The notes beneath the pieces are model-generated. The model did no database searches. It was not told where the DNA came from and was given only the letters and a program-made list of their open reading frames with translations. A stretch of 64,000 nt of DNA from Apoderus coryli (lineage: Eukaryota > Arthropoda > Insecta > Coleoptera > Attelabidae): assembly GCA_911728435.2 (NCBI GenBank), contig OU452210.1, positions 5,270,001 through 5,334,000 of the forward strand, in the 5' to 3' direction. Positions 23,836 to 36,445 of the stretch are shown one piece after another. The position numbers and the translations under genes are program-made. How positions within the stretch are numbered: position 1 is the stretch's first letter; every line of letters begins with the position of its first letter.

Positions 23836-25589
23836 TCATGAATAAATTAAATTCCAGAAATATGCAATTGACAAATAATAAATGTTTTCGATAACATTTG
23901 CTCCATCTTTAAAATTTATACTGAATTCTGATACTAATGCGGTATCCATTTAAAGTTTTCATTAATTAAAGTTTCAAACTAGATATTTATTATTAATTAC
24001 TACACTTCAACCTAACATTAGAAGATGGTAGTAAATAATTACTTACCTTCGAATCAGTTGTATATATAAGCAATTGTAATGCGTTTTATTTATTTATGGT
24101 TTGATTGATTCCTGTGTATATCAATGTTTTGGTAAGCGCTGGTGGGCAAGATGCATATTAAGCTCAAAGCAAAATTATGATTAATATGTAGTTGAGAATC
24201 CGAAAATGTATAGCGGTACACGCGTTTCGGTATCGTGTGAAAAAATATCTCCGAGAACGGCTCAAGATATTCTAAAAAATGAAATTTATGAAGAGTATAT
24301 ATAGAAAAATAAAAACAAATATCATGCGAGAATGTTCAATAATGTGTTGCAAACACGCACACTTGGTAATTGTTTCATTTAACAATGTTTAAACCGCGGA
24401 TTTCCCACGATGGGCCCTGGACGATCTCTGGACAAATAGCAATTACACTAACTACTCAATGTTTGTATCTGACTGTATAATATTTTATCAGTTCCAAAAT
24501 AAATCAAAATACGCATTAATCTATAGCATTTCTAGAAATATATCGTCAAGAGGTATAACATCTCGTAATGAGATTTAGAGTTTGTATAAATTTTGACAAA
24601 GTCAGATACCGATCTTGGATCTGATGAAACGTTATTTGCTTGCGACACAAGTTATCTGGCATTTATATAGTAAAATCTCTGACATCTCATCATTAAAAAA
24701 CGTAAAACGAATATGAAAGTTTATATAACAAGAATTAAAAAATGTATACCGTATCTATATGCTCTTGCATTTTATCTCAGTATAATAACATGACAGGGGC
24801 ACAATAGGCAGTATTTATTTCATGAAGATTTGTATATTATATATCCGTACATTTTATGTTTTGCATGTTTCTGTGTGAACTACTGCATATTAAATCTTGG
24901 TTTTCAATTCAAACTGCATGTTAGTATGATCTAAACATAATTCCACAAGACTACTGATGATTATCTGTCCTACATAAAACTAATAGATAAATATGATATC
25001 TTCAAATATAATACTTATATTTTATACTCGTATCTCGTGGTAAAGGTGAAAATGAACTTTCATACGAATTTGCTACATTATTAGAATTCTATTAAATAGA
25101 ATTATAATAAAAACAATAAAAATATAGAAGGTTAAAATTTTTTCTATATTTTTGATGATTAAGTTATACATTATTCGTTTAAGTTATTTGTTAATAGTTC
25201 TTTATATTGACATATTTATGAGAAACAATTTTATTATTTGTCAACTAATTTTGAGTAAGCTGTTGCTTTTAATCAAATTTTCATGTTATTTTTAAAACAA
25301 TGTGTGACAAATTGAACGAATCGCGTATTGCTCCATTAAAATAAATCGAGATGTACACTTTCATAGGACACCCGGTATATATGGAAATATAGCTTAAATC
25401 AGTCGCTATCAAAATCTAATCCATCCTAATCAAATTTTGAGCCTTGAATATTGGTATTTTATTTTAGCAATCTTACAAATAAATGCTCTGCCAACTAAAT
25501 ATGTAATAATAAGGCGTCGTTACTTTACAAATGAAATTTAAAATTACAAAAATGTTACAAAATATTGGCGAGTTGTGGCTTAGATTCTA

Positions 25590-25713
25590 TTCAATCTAAC
25601 CACCTACAATGTACATTCAATAAGTACGTAGGATGACTGTGATATGATGCTTCAGAGGAGTGTTTGGCGCTGTTAAACCGCAATAAAATAGAATTCTATC
25701 TATCTATCTATCT
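25590..25713 (+). repeat. retroelement 3' end with TATC tail
   Basis: The sequence ends AATAAAATAGAATTC followed by about five TATC units (25695-25713). An AATAAA signal next to a short tandem tail marks the 3' end of a non-LTR element or SINE. The part before it has no readable ORF. Confidence 0.5.
25695..25713. repeat. (TATC)n microsatellite
   Basis: About five TATC units, most likely the tail of the retroelement that ends here. Confidence 0.75.
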
Positions 25714-25995
25714 TCACTATGCCACACCAGAATCCAAAAGACAGTCCGCTGAGTGGACAGCAATCGACGAACCGAATCCAAAGCGAGCAAAGACGCAACA
25801 GTCGGACGGTAAGGTGATAGCGATTATATTTTGAGATGCGAACGGACTAATATTCATCGACTACCTCCAAAAAGGAACCACCGTCAACAGCGACTACCAC
25901 TGTGCACTTTTGGATCGATTGAAGGCTGAAATCGCAAAGAAACAGCCACATTTGCAAAAGAAAAAAGTGTTGTTTCACCAATCGAAAAGTTGGAA
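25714..25995 (+). pseudogene. mariner transposase relic, first Asp region
   Basis: One frame reads HYATPESKRQSAEW, then PNPKRAKTQQSDGKVIAIIF, a stop where mariner has Trp, DANGLIFIDYLQKGTTVN, and YHCALLDRLKAEIAKKQPHL then QKKKVLFHQ. This is the mariner segment from before the first catalytic Asp (the D of DANG) to just before the second, where the match stops (after HQ, DNAP is expected). The downstream catalytic part is absent. It begins straight after the TATC tail. Confidence 0.8.
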
Positions 25996-27950
25996 AATCT
26001 AAAATACTCGTTGTATTGCCCTCGAATGCAACTATGGAGAATAATAAAATCGAGTTTAGACATCATAGTGGTGATATGACGAAGAACAGTATAATAGTAC
26101 CGAACTCTTGTATTTCGACTGTGGTTATCGGAACCCTTAGGCAGCTTACTAAGTAGATTGTATAAATTACTTTAATTTATAAATCAATGTTGATAAATGA
26201 AAAAAATATCGTTCATCTAATCGTAACCAATTAGATTGTAACTAACACTAGTATAATTTAATTGAGCAAAATAAATACCAAGAGTGCAAAAAGTGTATAT
26301 TTCGAGTCTAGAGCTGCAATCATGCACACAGTATTTTTTTCTACGGTCGAATTAAATTTGTTTTTATTTAAAATTTTGTAGACAAGTATTTTACAATACA
26401 TGAATATATTTATAACCAATGTCAGATTTTGCCGTTCCTTTTACAGGATTTTTTGCACGATTGTTTATAACAATTTGTGTTTTCTTAGAAAATTTGTGCT
26501 ATGACAAACATCTGATTAGATTCCTTTATAGCTTTCGGATTGGTAGTAAACCATATTTGATTTTCTTTAAAATTAATGGAATTTTGTAGCGTGAAGCAAT
26601 AGAGAGCAACAGTGCGTTTTATGAGTGTAGAGACACATTGGGAACAGAAGTAATATGCTATGAAAAAATGGTGACATTGTCAACTGTGAATTGATTGGAT
26701 TTAAATTATATTATATACTCCGTAAATTAAATAACAACAGCTTTCAATTAATATGAACACATAAATTTACTTTTAAGATATTCTTTGGATATATGTGTAT
26801 AAAACACACATTTGCAAACTTAATTTCACATCTCAATTTTGTGACCCTGTGTATCATCATCAGCATTCATCAGCTTTTTTGTGACCCTGGGTATAGGCCA
26901 TGTCTGACCACAGTTCGTGTCGTATTCAGTTGATGCAAAATTCCTGTGTCATATTGACATTTTTTGTAAAGAGAAGGCAGCAAGGAGTGCAAGGCCTAGA
27001 GAAATTAACTGGTTAAGGAAAGACATGTTCTCCATTTTTATTAATATACACAATAAGTTTGTTGAATATTTATTTGAAAATATTGATTTACAAAAAAAAA
27101 ACAAGAATTTTGTATTTTTAAATTATGTTTACATAAATATTTTTTGCAAAATGGAAATTAAAAGTTTTGCGAGCAAAAAATATTAAAATAATAAAAATAT
27201 CAATTTCTAATAATGTGTGCACCTCACCTTACTGCTATTACTTACGCAGTGGAGGGTCCGGTCGAACCCAATGATTTTAAACCTGAACCTACTTTTACCA
27301 CCCAGCAACAACTACTGTATTTTAAAACATAATAAATTTTACATAAAATGATCTGTCGATCAACAAATGAGAAAACACCAATAGAGTACCTCAATACTTA
27401 GGATATCAGAATCTTATGACATAGTAAGGTCTATCGTTATTTATATATATATATTTATACTTCTACTACATTTTTTCACTGTTTGTATTTATAAAGTAGT
27501 GAATTTGAATCAGTGTCAAAGCATTCCAGTTGTAAAAATTTTTCAATTTTTTCTTTTATATTATAAGGGAGTGAACATAAACATTGATATTCACCTTGAC
27601 TGGTGAACAACACAAAACATTAAACGGTTACGGTTAATTCAATAGGGTGATAATAAAATTATAGAACATGACACAGCTTAAGCTAAAACTGACCATAGAT
27701 TCGAAAATTTTTGATATATTTGACAATCAGCGTTAACTATAATTGCTTTAAGTAGTTCGGGATTCCACATTCTCATTTTAATGACCGTCTATATTTGCGG
27801 TGATGCCACCATTAAAAATAGCAATAGGATGTAATGGAGTTGTTACTTCTCGTCCGGCCATCGTTTGTGAACTTTTTTTCACCGGGCATATTGCCTGCTC
27901 ACACTAGATGTCGCCAAAACATGTTGTTGTCATTCAGCTCTTCGTAATTG

Positions 27951-28053
27951 TTGGAAATTTGAGTCACACTGCCTGCCGATCACCACTGATGAGTTGTGGA
28001 TCAACGAAACGGCCCGTCTGGTGAAAGTATGGTATTGTGAAACAAATTTCCAA
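27951..28053 (+). ncRNA. type I hammerhead self-cleaving ribozyme
   Basis: All core bases of a hammerhead are present in order. Helix I inner pairs TCACCA (27980-27985) with TGGTGA (28019-28024). The core CTGATGA is at 27986-27992. Helix II pairs GTTG (27993-27996) with CAAC (28002-28005) around the loop TGGAT. The box GAA is at 28006-28008. Helix III is ACG-GCC-CGT (28009-28017), and the cleavage base C is 28018 in a GTC triplet. Helix I continues outward, after an internal loop, with CAC-TGCC / GGTA..GTG and then TTGGAAATTTG / CAAATTTCCAA. Helix III is only three pairs, as in ribozymes of satellite repeats and Penelope-like elements. It lies in the sense strand of dys, so the pre-mRNA would contain it. 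Activity is inferred and not shown. Confidence 0.85.
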
Positions 28054-29131
28054 CATAAGTCTTGTTGCATTACGTAACAAGCAATTCATTAAAAAAATAC
28101 CGGTAGTTTATTGATTCGAATTTGGTTTACAACTATACAGAGGTGATAATAGTAATAATCATCTTGCTCTTCAAGTACAACCCTTGGCAATTTAATTATA
28201 AACTTCCATCATTTTTAGTATACCTACCTAAACGGAACAGCCCTATCTTTTGTGGCCATTTTGTGACAAATTATTTGACGGAAAACACTCAACTAAATTG
28301 AGGATACCACTGACTTGTAAACTTAAATGAAACTTGAATTTGCCGGGATTCTATTAATGATTTTATATAGATGAGTTTTTTGGAGAAAAACCTTAAATAA
28401 CTTGCGCTGCAACAAAACACAAACCGAACTATCCCGAACCACATGATACTGGTGGGTGTAAAAGTTTACGATTTATGACTATTATATTCGACAGTGTTGT
28501 CGATCAGACAAATATTAGACAAAGAACACTATCAAATGATCCAGCTTATCTAGAGTCGTCGGAAAATCTGTAGGTACGAAATATATTTTCCAGAAAACAG
28601 GTTGTGTTGATTGTAGAGCGACCCGCAATAAACCGTGTTGCTGTGGATTAATCTGATGGCAGGAGGCAGATGGGTCTATAATTTTGAAGACGATCATTCT
28701 CGGAAGATTCGTGGATTGAGCAAATTCGATTTCCAAGTTTTGGGAATATATTGGACGTAAGAGACTTATTAAACAAAGTCTGAGCCGAAAACAGATGCAT
28801 CTTAAAATAAAAGCTAGGATGCTATCTGGACAGATGTCATTTTAAGCTCTAATTGTTTGAGCGACATCAGACCATTATCGATATGAAGCAGAATCACCGA
28901 TGTGGAACATATCATGAGAAGAATGCACCTTCTATTGGGGGGTACTATTCACACATACGCTATTGAAGTAATAAGTATTTTGTGAAAACGTTCACTATGC
29001 CTTGGGGTATTGTGTATTCAGCAGTACCATATGTGTAACACCTGGGATTCTGGATTTTCTTTTCTGGGTCTGTGCATAGCTCCAGAGATTTTGTAGATCT
29101 GCGTTTATAAGAATTTTGAGTTTCTACCAAG

Positions 29132-29264
29132 TAATTGTTTTATGTAGCACTATGTTTGATTAGGTACTCTTAGATTCATAAAAATGTAAAATGCAATGGA
29201 CAGTTTTTACATTTTTATGAATCTAAGAGTACCTAATCAAACATAGTGCTACATAAAACAATTA
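29132..29264. repeat. perfect 60-bp inverted repeat
   Basis: Arms 29132-29191 and 29205-29264 are exact reverse complements with a 13-base spacer (TGCAATGGACAGT). No other feature explains it. Such perfect arms imply recent formation or gene conversion. A transcript would fold into a 60-bp hairpin. Confidence 0.85.
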
Positions 29265-29665
29265 GTTGGTCATTCTTGTAATTTGTTCCCGTTTCTGGGT
29301 TTTATCGGATTGAGTAGTGACGAGCTTTAAACGGGGGTCCGTTTTTATGCTTTTAGACTTACGCAGAACCTCAATGGCTTCCCCCATTACCGCACGTAGC
29401 GATCTGGGATGCGTCGTCTCGAATAATATCTGATATTGTTATGTTTGTTCAAAAAGTTGTGATAACACTCGCCGGAAAGTCTCTGTCTTTAGATTTCGTG
29501 TTGTCCAAATACAATCAGATTCTTCCTGCGTCTCTCCCGCTCGATGTATTCCTGAGTCACATCCTCAAAAGCGTCGAATTCCGCTGGTCTCCAAGCTTCA
29601 GTAGTATGCAATGTTTCTTTAATAGCCGTTATTTGACTTTTCAGGGATTTATTATTCTCCAACTA
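29265..29665 (-). pseudogene. non-LTR retrotransposon ORF1 fragment
   Basis: Minus strand: LENNKSLKSQITAIKETL (end of a coiled coil), FEDVTQEYIERERRRKNLIV then FG, and after a break AIEVLRKSKSIKTDPRLKL and TTQSDKTQKREQITRM. The order coiled coil, R.R..NLIVFG, and a C-terminal block with D.T..QR matches ORF1 proteins of Jockey/CR1-type LINEs, which bind RNA. At least two frameshifts. It ends at the 60-bp palindrome. Confidence 0.65.
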
Positions 29666-30399
29666 TTTTAGGTATTTATTTAAAACATCGCTATACAATA
29701 CATACAATATAATATGCTCGATAAAAGAATGTGTATTTTAAAAATAACTTTTATTCAGATCTTGCCACGCCAATGGTAATCAGATATTAAAGAAGGTATA
29801 CGTATCGTAAACAAACTGCATGGAGTACATAGTAAAACGTATTTCAACAAGTAGAGGGAGCGTTCATTTCACTGAAATATTATTGACTAATTGTGTACTG
29901 GAATGTGCTACGGAATTCGTTTGAAACAACTTGCCAGTCTTAAATTTTTTGAGCATTTAGAACTTTTGATTTTTTAAATTTTTTTTAGGTATTTTATTAT
30001 AATTTTAATTAGTAGAGACATACCCAAAAAATGAGCCGTACGCTAGTTTATATTAAAACCAATAGCGTAAAGAAAGGATAGATGGACCATCTTTTGTAAA
30101 ATCAGAACTAAATATTATTCAATTTAAATTGTCTTGTACGATGCAGGGAATTTATAACTTGGTTTTGCTTTTATTATAACTTAAACAAATCAGCTCCAAG
30201 CTCTTTTACCTAGTATTTCCTGATATCCAAAGTTCGGACTGCTTTGTATACTATATTACACCTGTCCTCAGACTTACTGAGAATGCAGAGATCTTCCCTA
30301 AAGACCACAATATGTAAGCCCTCTTTTGTTCAAGTCTTGGTTTAGGGTGGTAGAAATATTCCACAGTAATGTTGATACTACTTGGGGAATTGCAATTTT

Positions 30400-30600
30400 T
30401 TTTTAAGTCTGGGGCTTCCGTCTTTCGTTTGGCTCATTTTCGCTTTTGTCACATTCAACATGGTTGACTATGTCCGCACTATAGACTTACCTGCTCTAAA
30501 ATCAAAGTGCTTATCAGATAGGTTTTGTCACTTGAATTTCCTCTTCTATACGCTTTTTAATCATATGCTCAGGGTAGTTACGTTACGTTAGGCAAGCTTG
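30400..30600 (-). pseudogene. LINE reverse transcriptase fragment
   Basis: Minus strand from about 30570: MIKKRIEEEIQ, then LSDKHFDFRAGKSIV, resembling the RT motif (LE..I..R.E.EI...LSDRQ.GFR.GRSTVDA). It runs into stops soon after. A 27-base piece of the same sequence is repeated inverted at 30627-30653, so the end of the fragment has been duplicated in inverse orientation. Confidence 0.5.
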
Positions 30601-31225
30601 ATGTATCTATTATACATAAAAGGATGATCATATGATTAAAAAGCGCATAGAAGGGAAAGGTTCCTCGAATTCATTGCTAGTTTTCTTTATAAGCTTTGTG
30701 ATCTCACATCCCTGTATTCTGTGTGTTTTAGTCCGTAAGACACTGTTTTAAAAGGTTTAATAAATTGTAGAAATAGTATTTAGCATTTCGTTAAGTATAC
30801 CCAACCCAACCCTACATCCAAAGTTTTTTTAAACATATTTGTATTTTGTTGAATTAAAGCTATTAAAGAAATCTAATAAATCAATTGAATATTAGAAATG
30901 AATTTCAATACATTTGACGGATTTTATGTTTAAAAGTGTCTATTATGTTAATTACGTGTTGCATCATTATCCATCTATCAATATTATCAATAATAATTTT
31001 CAAGCTAGACTAATTATAGGTTATTTCTTATTTCACACAATTTATAAGTCAAGTAATATATTACTGTATGAAGCTTCATAATAATTATTAATATTTTCCT
31101 AATATCTCTTAATGCATATAACATAATGTATAAACCTGTCCGATAGGTATTATAGAAAACAACATTCACTTAAGGTATATACGCGTATACTGACAACGGA
31201 AAATTGCCAGCGCATATATCTATTT

Positions 31226-31243
31226 TTCTGACAGCTGTCAGAA
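31226..31243. promoter_or_regulatory. 18-bp perfect palindrome TTCTGACAGCTGTCAGAA
   Basis: The inner 12 bases are TGACAGCTGTCA, the paired site preferred by TALE homeodomain proteins (TGIF/achi-vis, Meis type) and also containing an E-box CAGCTG. It could be a regulatory site of dys, but one site in a 44 kb intron is weak evidence. Confidence 0.3.
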
Positions 31244-34039
31244 TACGTAACAAGCATTTTTAACAATTAAAAATTATTTGAGATTTACATCGAAGAATGT
31301 GTTTTATTGCTGAGTACATTTCATTTACGTCTAATATAGTTATTAACCGACCACTTTAAATTTACGCTTTTAATGCGAGACCAATTTATTTAGTAAGCTG
31401 TTTTGAGGTTTAAGTTTCTATATTCAGCTCCTAGGCTAAATTCTTGTGGTTTTGTACTTCTCAGATAGGAAAGCATATCAATGCATTATCTGACAAATCC
31501 AGGATATAGTTTTTTTACTATTTTCAGAACTCTAGTTTTATTTTGTGAAGTTTTCGTTCCCCATTGAGGACGTTAACATTGTTAGGGAAATGCGCGTCAA
31601 TATTAAAAATGTGTAGCGAAGTGCTAAACCTTGTTTCTAATTATTGATAGCATTTCACAAATAAATTTTATTAATTTTATCAAAAGTATATATTATATAG
31701 GTACTTACTTTAAAAAGTACATAATATAAACAACTCAATAGAAAAAGACAATGGCGTCTAATTTAACTTCTTTGATTTCACCAGTAGGTGAACGGTTATT
31801 TTTGAATAAATTTAATAGTTTTTTGTGTCAACTCGCTTGGTTTGCAAAAACTATTGCAATAAAGAATGAAAAGTCTAAAATATTAATCATAAAATTTATT
31901 AAAATTATTTCGGAATTTCGGAAAATAATTATAAATATAAAAGAGATATAAATTGTCCTTACATAAAATGGTCACAGTTGATTGCTTAAAAACACGAAGG
32001 TTTTTTTTTATTCAAAACAAATAAAACTCGAATAATATATACATGAAAACATTAAGAACTTGAGACACGACTTGACTATGGAGTATAGTGTTTTTGCGCC
32101 ATTATCACTTCGCCGAAGCTGGAAAGAAGAGAGCTTCATGGTAAGAAAAACTAGTGGAGCATTTGGACAATATACTCCAAATCAAGGAAGACGTCATGCT
32201 CCTAGCTGCCAGCCATCAACCTATCTCTCAAAACTTTATTACTTAAAAGAGAATCAAAAAGTGCCATTAATATACTTTTATATAAGTACTGTATATGAAG
32301 GAATACTTCAACAAAGGGTTCGAGCATGCGGTGTGGGAAAAACTCATTATTATAGCAGCAACAAAAATATAAATAATCTACGGCGCTACATAAAGATCGT
32401 GGTGATTTTGTAATGCGGTCGTAACTGCACTTTTCATATTTGGGAACAATTTTTTCGAAAATGTAAAACTATTTTAAAGTTTCTTGAACAAGAATTGCAG
32501 TGTTTTCTCCCGTGTGGGACAGTTACTTCAGATTCGGCAATGGTTGAAGCATGTCTATTATGACGATGGCCGGTAATAGTTCGTTATAATAGATATAAAA
32601 TCAACATTGTTTAGTATCGCCAATATTGTTGCAAAATACTCTTATAAGACAGTGGTATTATTTTATTAGCCAGAGTTTTTCTTCGGAATTAATTTTTTTG
32701 TTTAAATTCATTGTCATCAACGATCGAATAAATGATAGTTTGTCGCAATCATTTTCACAATTAATCCATCCACATCCTGTACAAATTTATTTGAAAGTTT
32801 TTTTCTACTGTCAACAGTAGCTCCCATATATTTAAGCTGTTTTTTAGTCTCGAAGTTTGCGAAAGTTCTCTAAAAATAGTTGAACGAGACTGCGCAGATT
32901 CTCAGAATTGTTGAGGCTTCTCTGATGCAGTGGAGCCTCAGAAAATCTATCGGGGGGGCTTGACAAAACTTATTTAAAATTTTAATATTTTTTTTTTGGT
33001 GTACCTAATTGCATTAAAATAATTTAGTAACGTGGTATTTTTAACATAAAACTTGTTTTTATCTGTAAAAATTATCCTGTGATATTTCTTTTACAATATT
33101 TGTTCTTTAAGATTCGAACTCTTTATTACCACCCTAGGGATTGCTCAAGCCTGTGTATATTTCTTTACAGCAAGCTTTTTGTTTTATATGAAACTCATGT
33201 GAAGTCACTTAGGACAACTTGTAACTGAAAATGTCTTAAATAAGGTGATTAGCTGGAACATACAAAATGGAAGTTTCCATCACAGCCAAGGTCAAAAAAA
33301 AAGGGGAAACACCTCGAATTTACAATTAACGGGAGCACGTAAAAAATATTTTTTATAATCTCTTGGGGGAGAGGGCGGGGGCTGGAGCCTTTTTAATTCT
33401 TTCCATGGGTGCGCCACTGCTCTGATGAGGAACTTCGGAACATGCTCCAGTTAGAACCTTGATGTGCTTGCTTGACTTTCATCTACATCTTTTTCTTCTA
33501 ATGCAAAATGATGTAAATTTGTTTACTAATGAGAATCTCCATTATATTAAATTAAATTCCATTAGATTAGCCATATAGAATTATATTATGTTGTTTATGA
33601 GTCCATTAAACCATAAGCAAATATAAAACATGAATTAATAGGTTTTGCTGTATTATACTTTAAATAGTATAATTATTAATTAATTTTAATTGTTTTCTAT
33701 TCGATATTTAACTTATTGCCCGTACTAGGATATCAAATAATTTATGTTATTATTGTAAACATAACATATATATCTTAAACACGCCTACAAAAATAAATTT
33801 ATATGTAAATAAATGCAGTATATGCAAATGTGTAATACTGCCTTTTTTCCTTTAAGCATTTATTATGTAACATAATCTTCAGTTAGAGTTGCCAGGAGTT
33901 TCGTCCTTATTCATATTTGAAACACTTGTTAGTACGTATAAAAGCTTATAATGAAATAATATATAATAATGTCATAAATTTTATATTGTTTTATATAGGT
34001 ACCTTCAAGATTGTCTTGAATTTTATTGTTTGTATAAAA

Positions 34040-34529
34040 GTTAAATCTCCACAAAATAAGTTTAATAGAATTTAGAGTTTATCCGCTATAGCTGTTTCGA
34101 GACTCGACCAGTCCCATCATCAGTGGCAAGTCAACAATCAAAGAAACTTTACAATAAGACATACAATATTCTGGTCGAGAAGTACATTGAAGTCTTGAAA
34201 ACAAACCCCAATTTTTTTAGTTGGTTTATTGATATGCAAATTTAACGTTCAACTTACCATTTTATGGAAAAATATTTTTTGATTTATTTAAATTATAATC
34301 ACATAGTAAAGTTTGTTTTCTTTTTATATATCATTTCGATTTAATAAACCTTAATTAATTTTTTTTTTACTTTTTTATTTAATCGAAATTATATATAAAA
34401 AGTGAAACAAACTTAAGTATGTGATTATAATTTAAATAAATCAAAAAATATTTTTCCATAAAATGGTAAGTTGAACGTTAAATTTGCATATCAATAAACG
34501 AACTAAAAAAGATTGGGGTTTGTTTTCCA
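34040..34529. mobile_element. fold-back element next to a hammerhead-like motif
   Basis: Arms at about 34197-34348 and 34375-34529 are near-perfect reverse complements with a spacer of about 27 bases. The left outside (34047-34127) carries the CTCCACAAAATAAG block and the minus-strand ribozyme-like motif, without a matching copy on the right. It looks like a relative of the 13 kb element whose ribozyme-bearing arm is present only once. Confidence 0.65.
34085..34127 (-). ncRNA. minimal hammerhead-like motif, decayed helix III
   Basis: On the minus strand: GCCA, CTGATGA, extra T, helix II GGGACT / AGTCTC (six pairs, one G-U) with loop GGTCG, then GAAAC. After that the expected ATGTCTGGC is replaced by AGCTATAGCGG, so the cleavage site and helix I partner are lost. 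About 25 bases away is CTCCACAAAATAAG, the same block that flanks the 13 kb motif, so this is one family. Confidence 0.6.
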
Positions 34530-35876
34530 GATTGGAGATTTATGACTTTCATTCAAGCACTAAAACTACACCTCCACTTAAGAATATACTACTTTTCCAA
34601 ATTATTGTTTTGAATGTTGTAACTCTACATTTGGAAGAACGACTCCCATTTATAATAATAATTAATATAAGAAATAAGGCCTTCATTTTATATTGGCTAG
34701 TTTCAGTTTGAAACGTAAATCTAAAGTAGTACAAGACTAGTTGACCAAAAATCAGTTTTGCGACGTCATCTCTATATGAGCCTTTGCTCACTTAAATAGC
34801 ATTTCCGTACCCAAGTTGATAGGAATTTTCTTTCATACTCTTATACAAATATCTTAAAATTGTATTTTAATTTTAACTATCAATCTCAATAAACAGTATA
34901 ATCCTCGAAAATATTGTAATTGGTTAATGATTGCAACTAAAGTATTAAGCTATAAAGACTTGGCAACACTATTTTATATAGAAAATAATTATTGTTTGGA
35001 CGTAATAAACTTAATATAAAAAATATGTATAAGTAACAATAATTATTGAATTATTTTAATTTAATCAGATTCATTTATAAATGACGTTACCACTATTAAC
35101 GTCATTTTCCGTACTTATTTAATGTTGCAATTTTAATAATATATATTTTTAATAGGATAAAGCACATGGGAAAAATTAGATTTTCAGGGTCACAGCTAGC
35201 AGGTGGTAAAAAAACTTGTGATAACATTTTAACAAGCCAGTAAATGCCAATGAAAATTAGGTAATATTTTACATTTAACTAGTTAAAAACACATTTATGA
35301 AATTAATTATAATGCAAGACAAGCGTTTGCTAAATTTCATAGCGATTGTTGTTGATATTATTTATTATTACATTTAGATATTTTTTTACAGAGCTGAGAA
35401 ATGTCTTTTGGCACGTCTAAATATTCTTAATATTTATATATTTAATTTAGAGCAAGCAAGCTGGCTAGATCTATCTTTATTAGCTTTGAACATAATTGGC
35501 GTCTTGAAAACAAACATAAACTAACTATCATTATCAAAATTATCTGGTTCTGCGTTCATCGTCGTGAACCGGTCAAAAGTTACAAAAAAAAAATATTTTT
35601 TGTAGATATTTCATTGTTGGAAGCGAAAACGATTAGCAATATAAAGTAAAGTTTTTGATTTCAACGATATGGAAAAGCCGGAGTTTTATGAAACGCCACT
35701 GCCCGTCATGGAATTGAAGCATCAGCAGAACTATTTCTATTTGTATAGTTTTTTGGTGCAACTCACAAAAGATTTGCTGTATTTAATATCGATAGTAGAG
35801 TAGATACCTATTTAGAAGGTACACAAGATAAGAATCGGTAAAGTTCGACAACTACTAATAGTATATTAAGTATTGA

Positions 35877-35977
35877 GAACAGTAAGTGCAGTTTACCGAT
35901 CGACGACAATGCTTGGGCGACTGAGCAAAGCAAAGTCGTCAAAATTGGAGGAGATCGGTAAACTACTTACTGTTTGA
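35877..35977. repeat. small palindrome just outside the 36 kb element
   Basis: AACAGTAAGT.CAGTTTACC and its complement GGTAAACT.CTTACTGTT flank a 50-base centre. The same GGTAA / TTACC and CTTACCGT words recur at 36562-36603 inside the right end of the next element, so the two are related. Confidence 0.5.
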
Positions 35978-36197
35978 GATGCTTATACTATTTTTTGTAC
36001 GATCGAAATAGCTAAAATTGCAATTTTTTTATTTTTAATAATTATTATTTTCAATTAAATACAAATTCAGGTTAGCTGAATAGCCTCTAAAAAGTTGCAG
36101 TTGAACGTTGCCATGGAACTAATTGTTATTGTTATGATTATTATCGTATTTGCTATTTTATTTTAAATAATTATTCAAATAAGTATTATTATTGAAA

Positions 36198-36287
36198 ATG
36201 AGTGACTCTGAATGTGAATCTCTTGATGAAGCATGGAGTGTTGGAATAGCCGCTATAATTCCAGATAAATCCAGAGAACGGTATTAA
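36198..36287 (+). pseudogene. gene-like N-terminal fragment, left arm
   Basis: Reads MSDSECESLDEAWSVG, IAAIIPDKSRERY, then stop. The acidic Met start and the PDKSRERYE stretch recall the start of insect tyrosine-recombinase-like proteins (P.KS.ERYE..Y), which would be Crypton-related; this is a weak resemblance. The right-arm copy on the minus strand (36445 down to 36293) reads on through YENTF, so the left copy is cut by a G-to-T change. Confidence 0.4.
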
Positions 36288-36292
36288 AATAC

Positions 36293-36445
36293 TTATAAAA
36301 TGTTTAAGAAGTAGTTACATAGCAAACACAGAACAATTATCAATGAAAAAGTATTTTCATACCGTTCTCTGGATTTATCTGGAATTATAGCGGCTAAACC
36401 AACATTCCATGCTTCATCAAGAGATTCACATTCAGAGTCACTCAT
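36293..36445 (-). pseudogene. gene-like N-terminal fragment, right arm
   Basis: MSDSECESLDEAWNVG, LAAIIPDKSRERYENTF, then unrelated hydrophobic sequence to the stop. It differs from the left arm at three residues including the stop. The similarity ends at the arm end, so only about 33 codons of the source gene are present. Possible sources are a captured host exon or the 5' end of an autonomous relative. Confidence 0.4.

Noticed and set aside
33420..33460. CTGATGAGGAACTTCGGAAC, hammerhead-like core words
   Set aside because: No GAAA box at the right place, no flanking helix I complement and no helix III; chance match.
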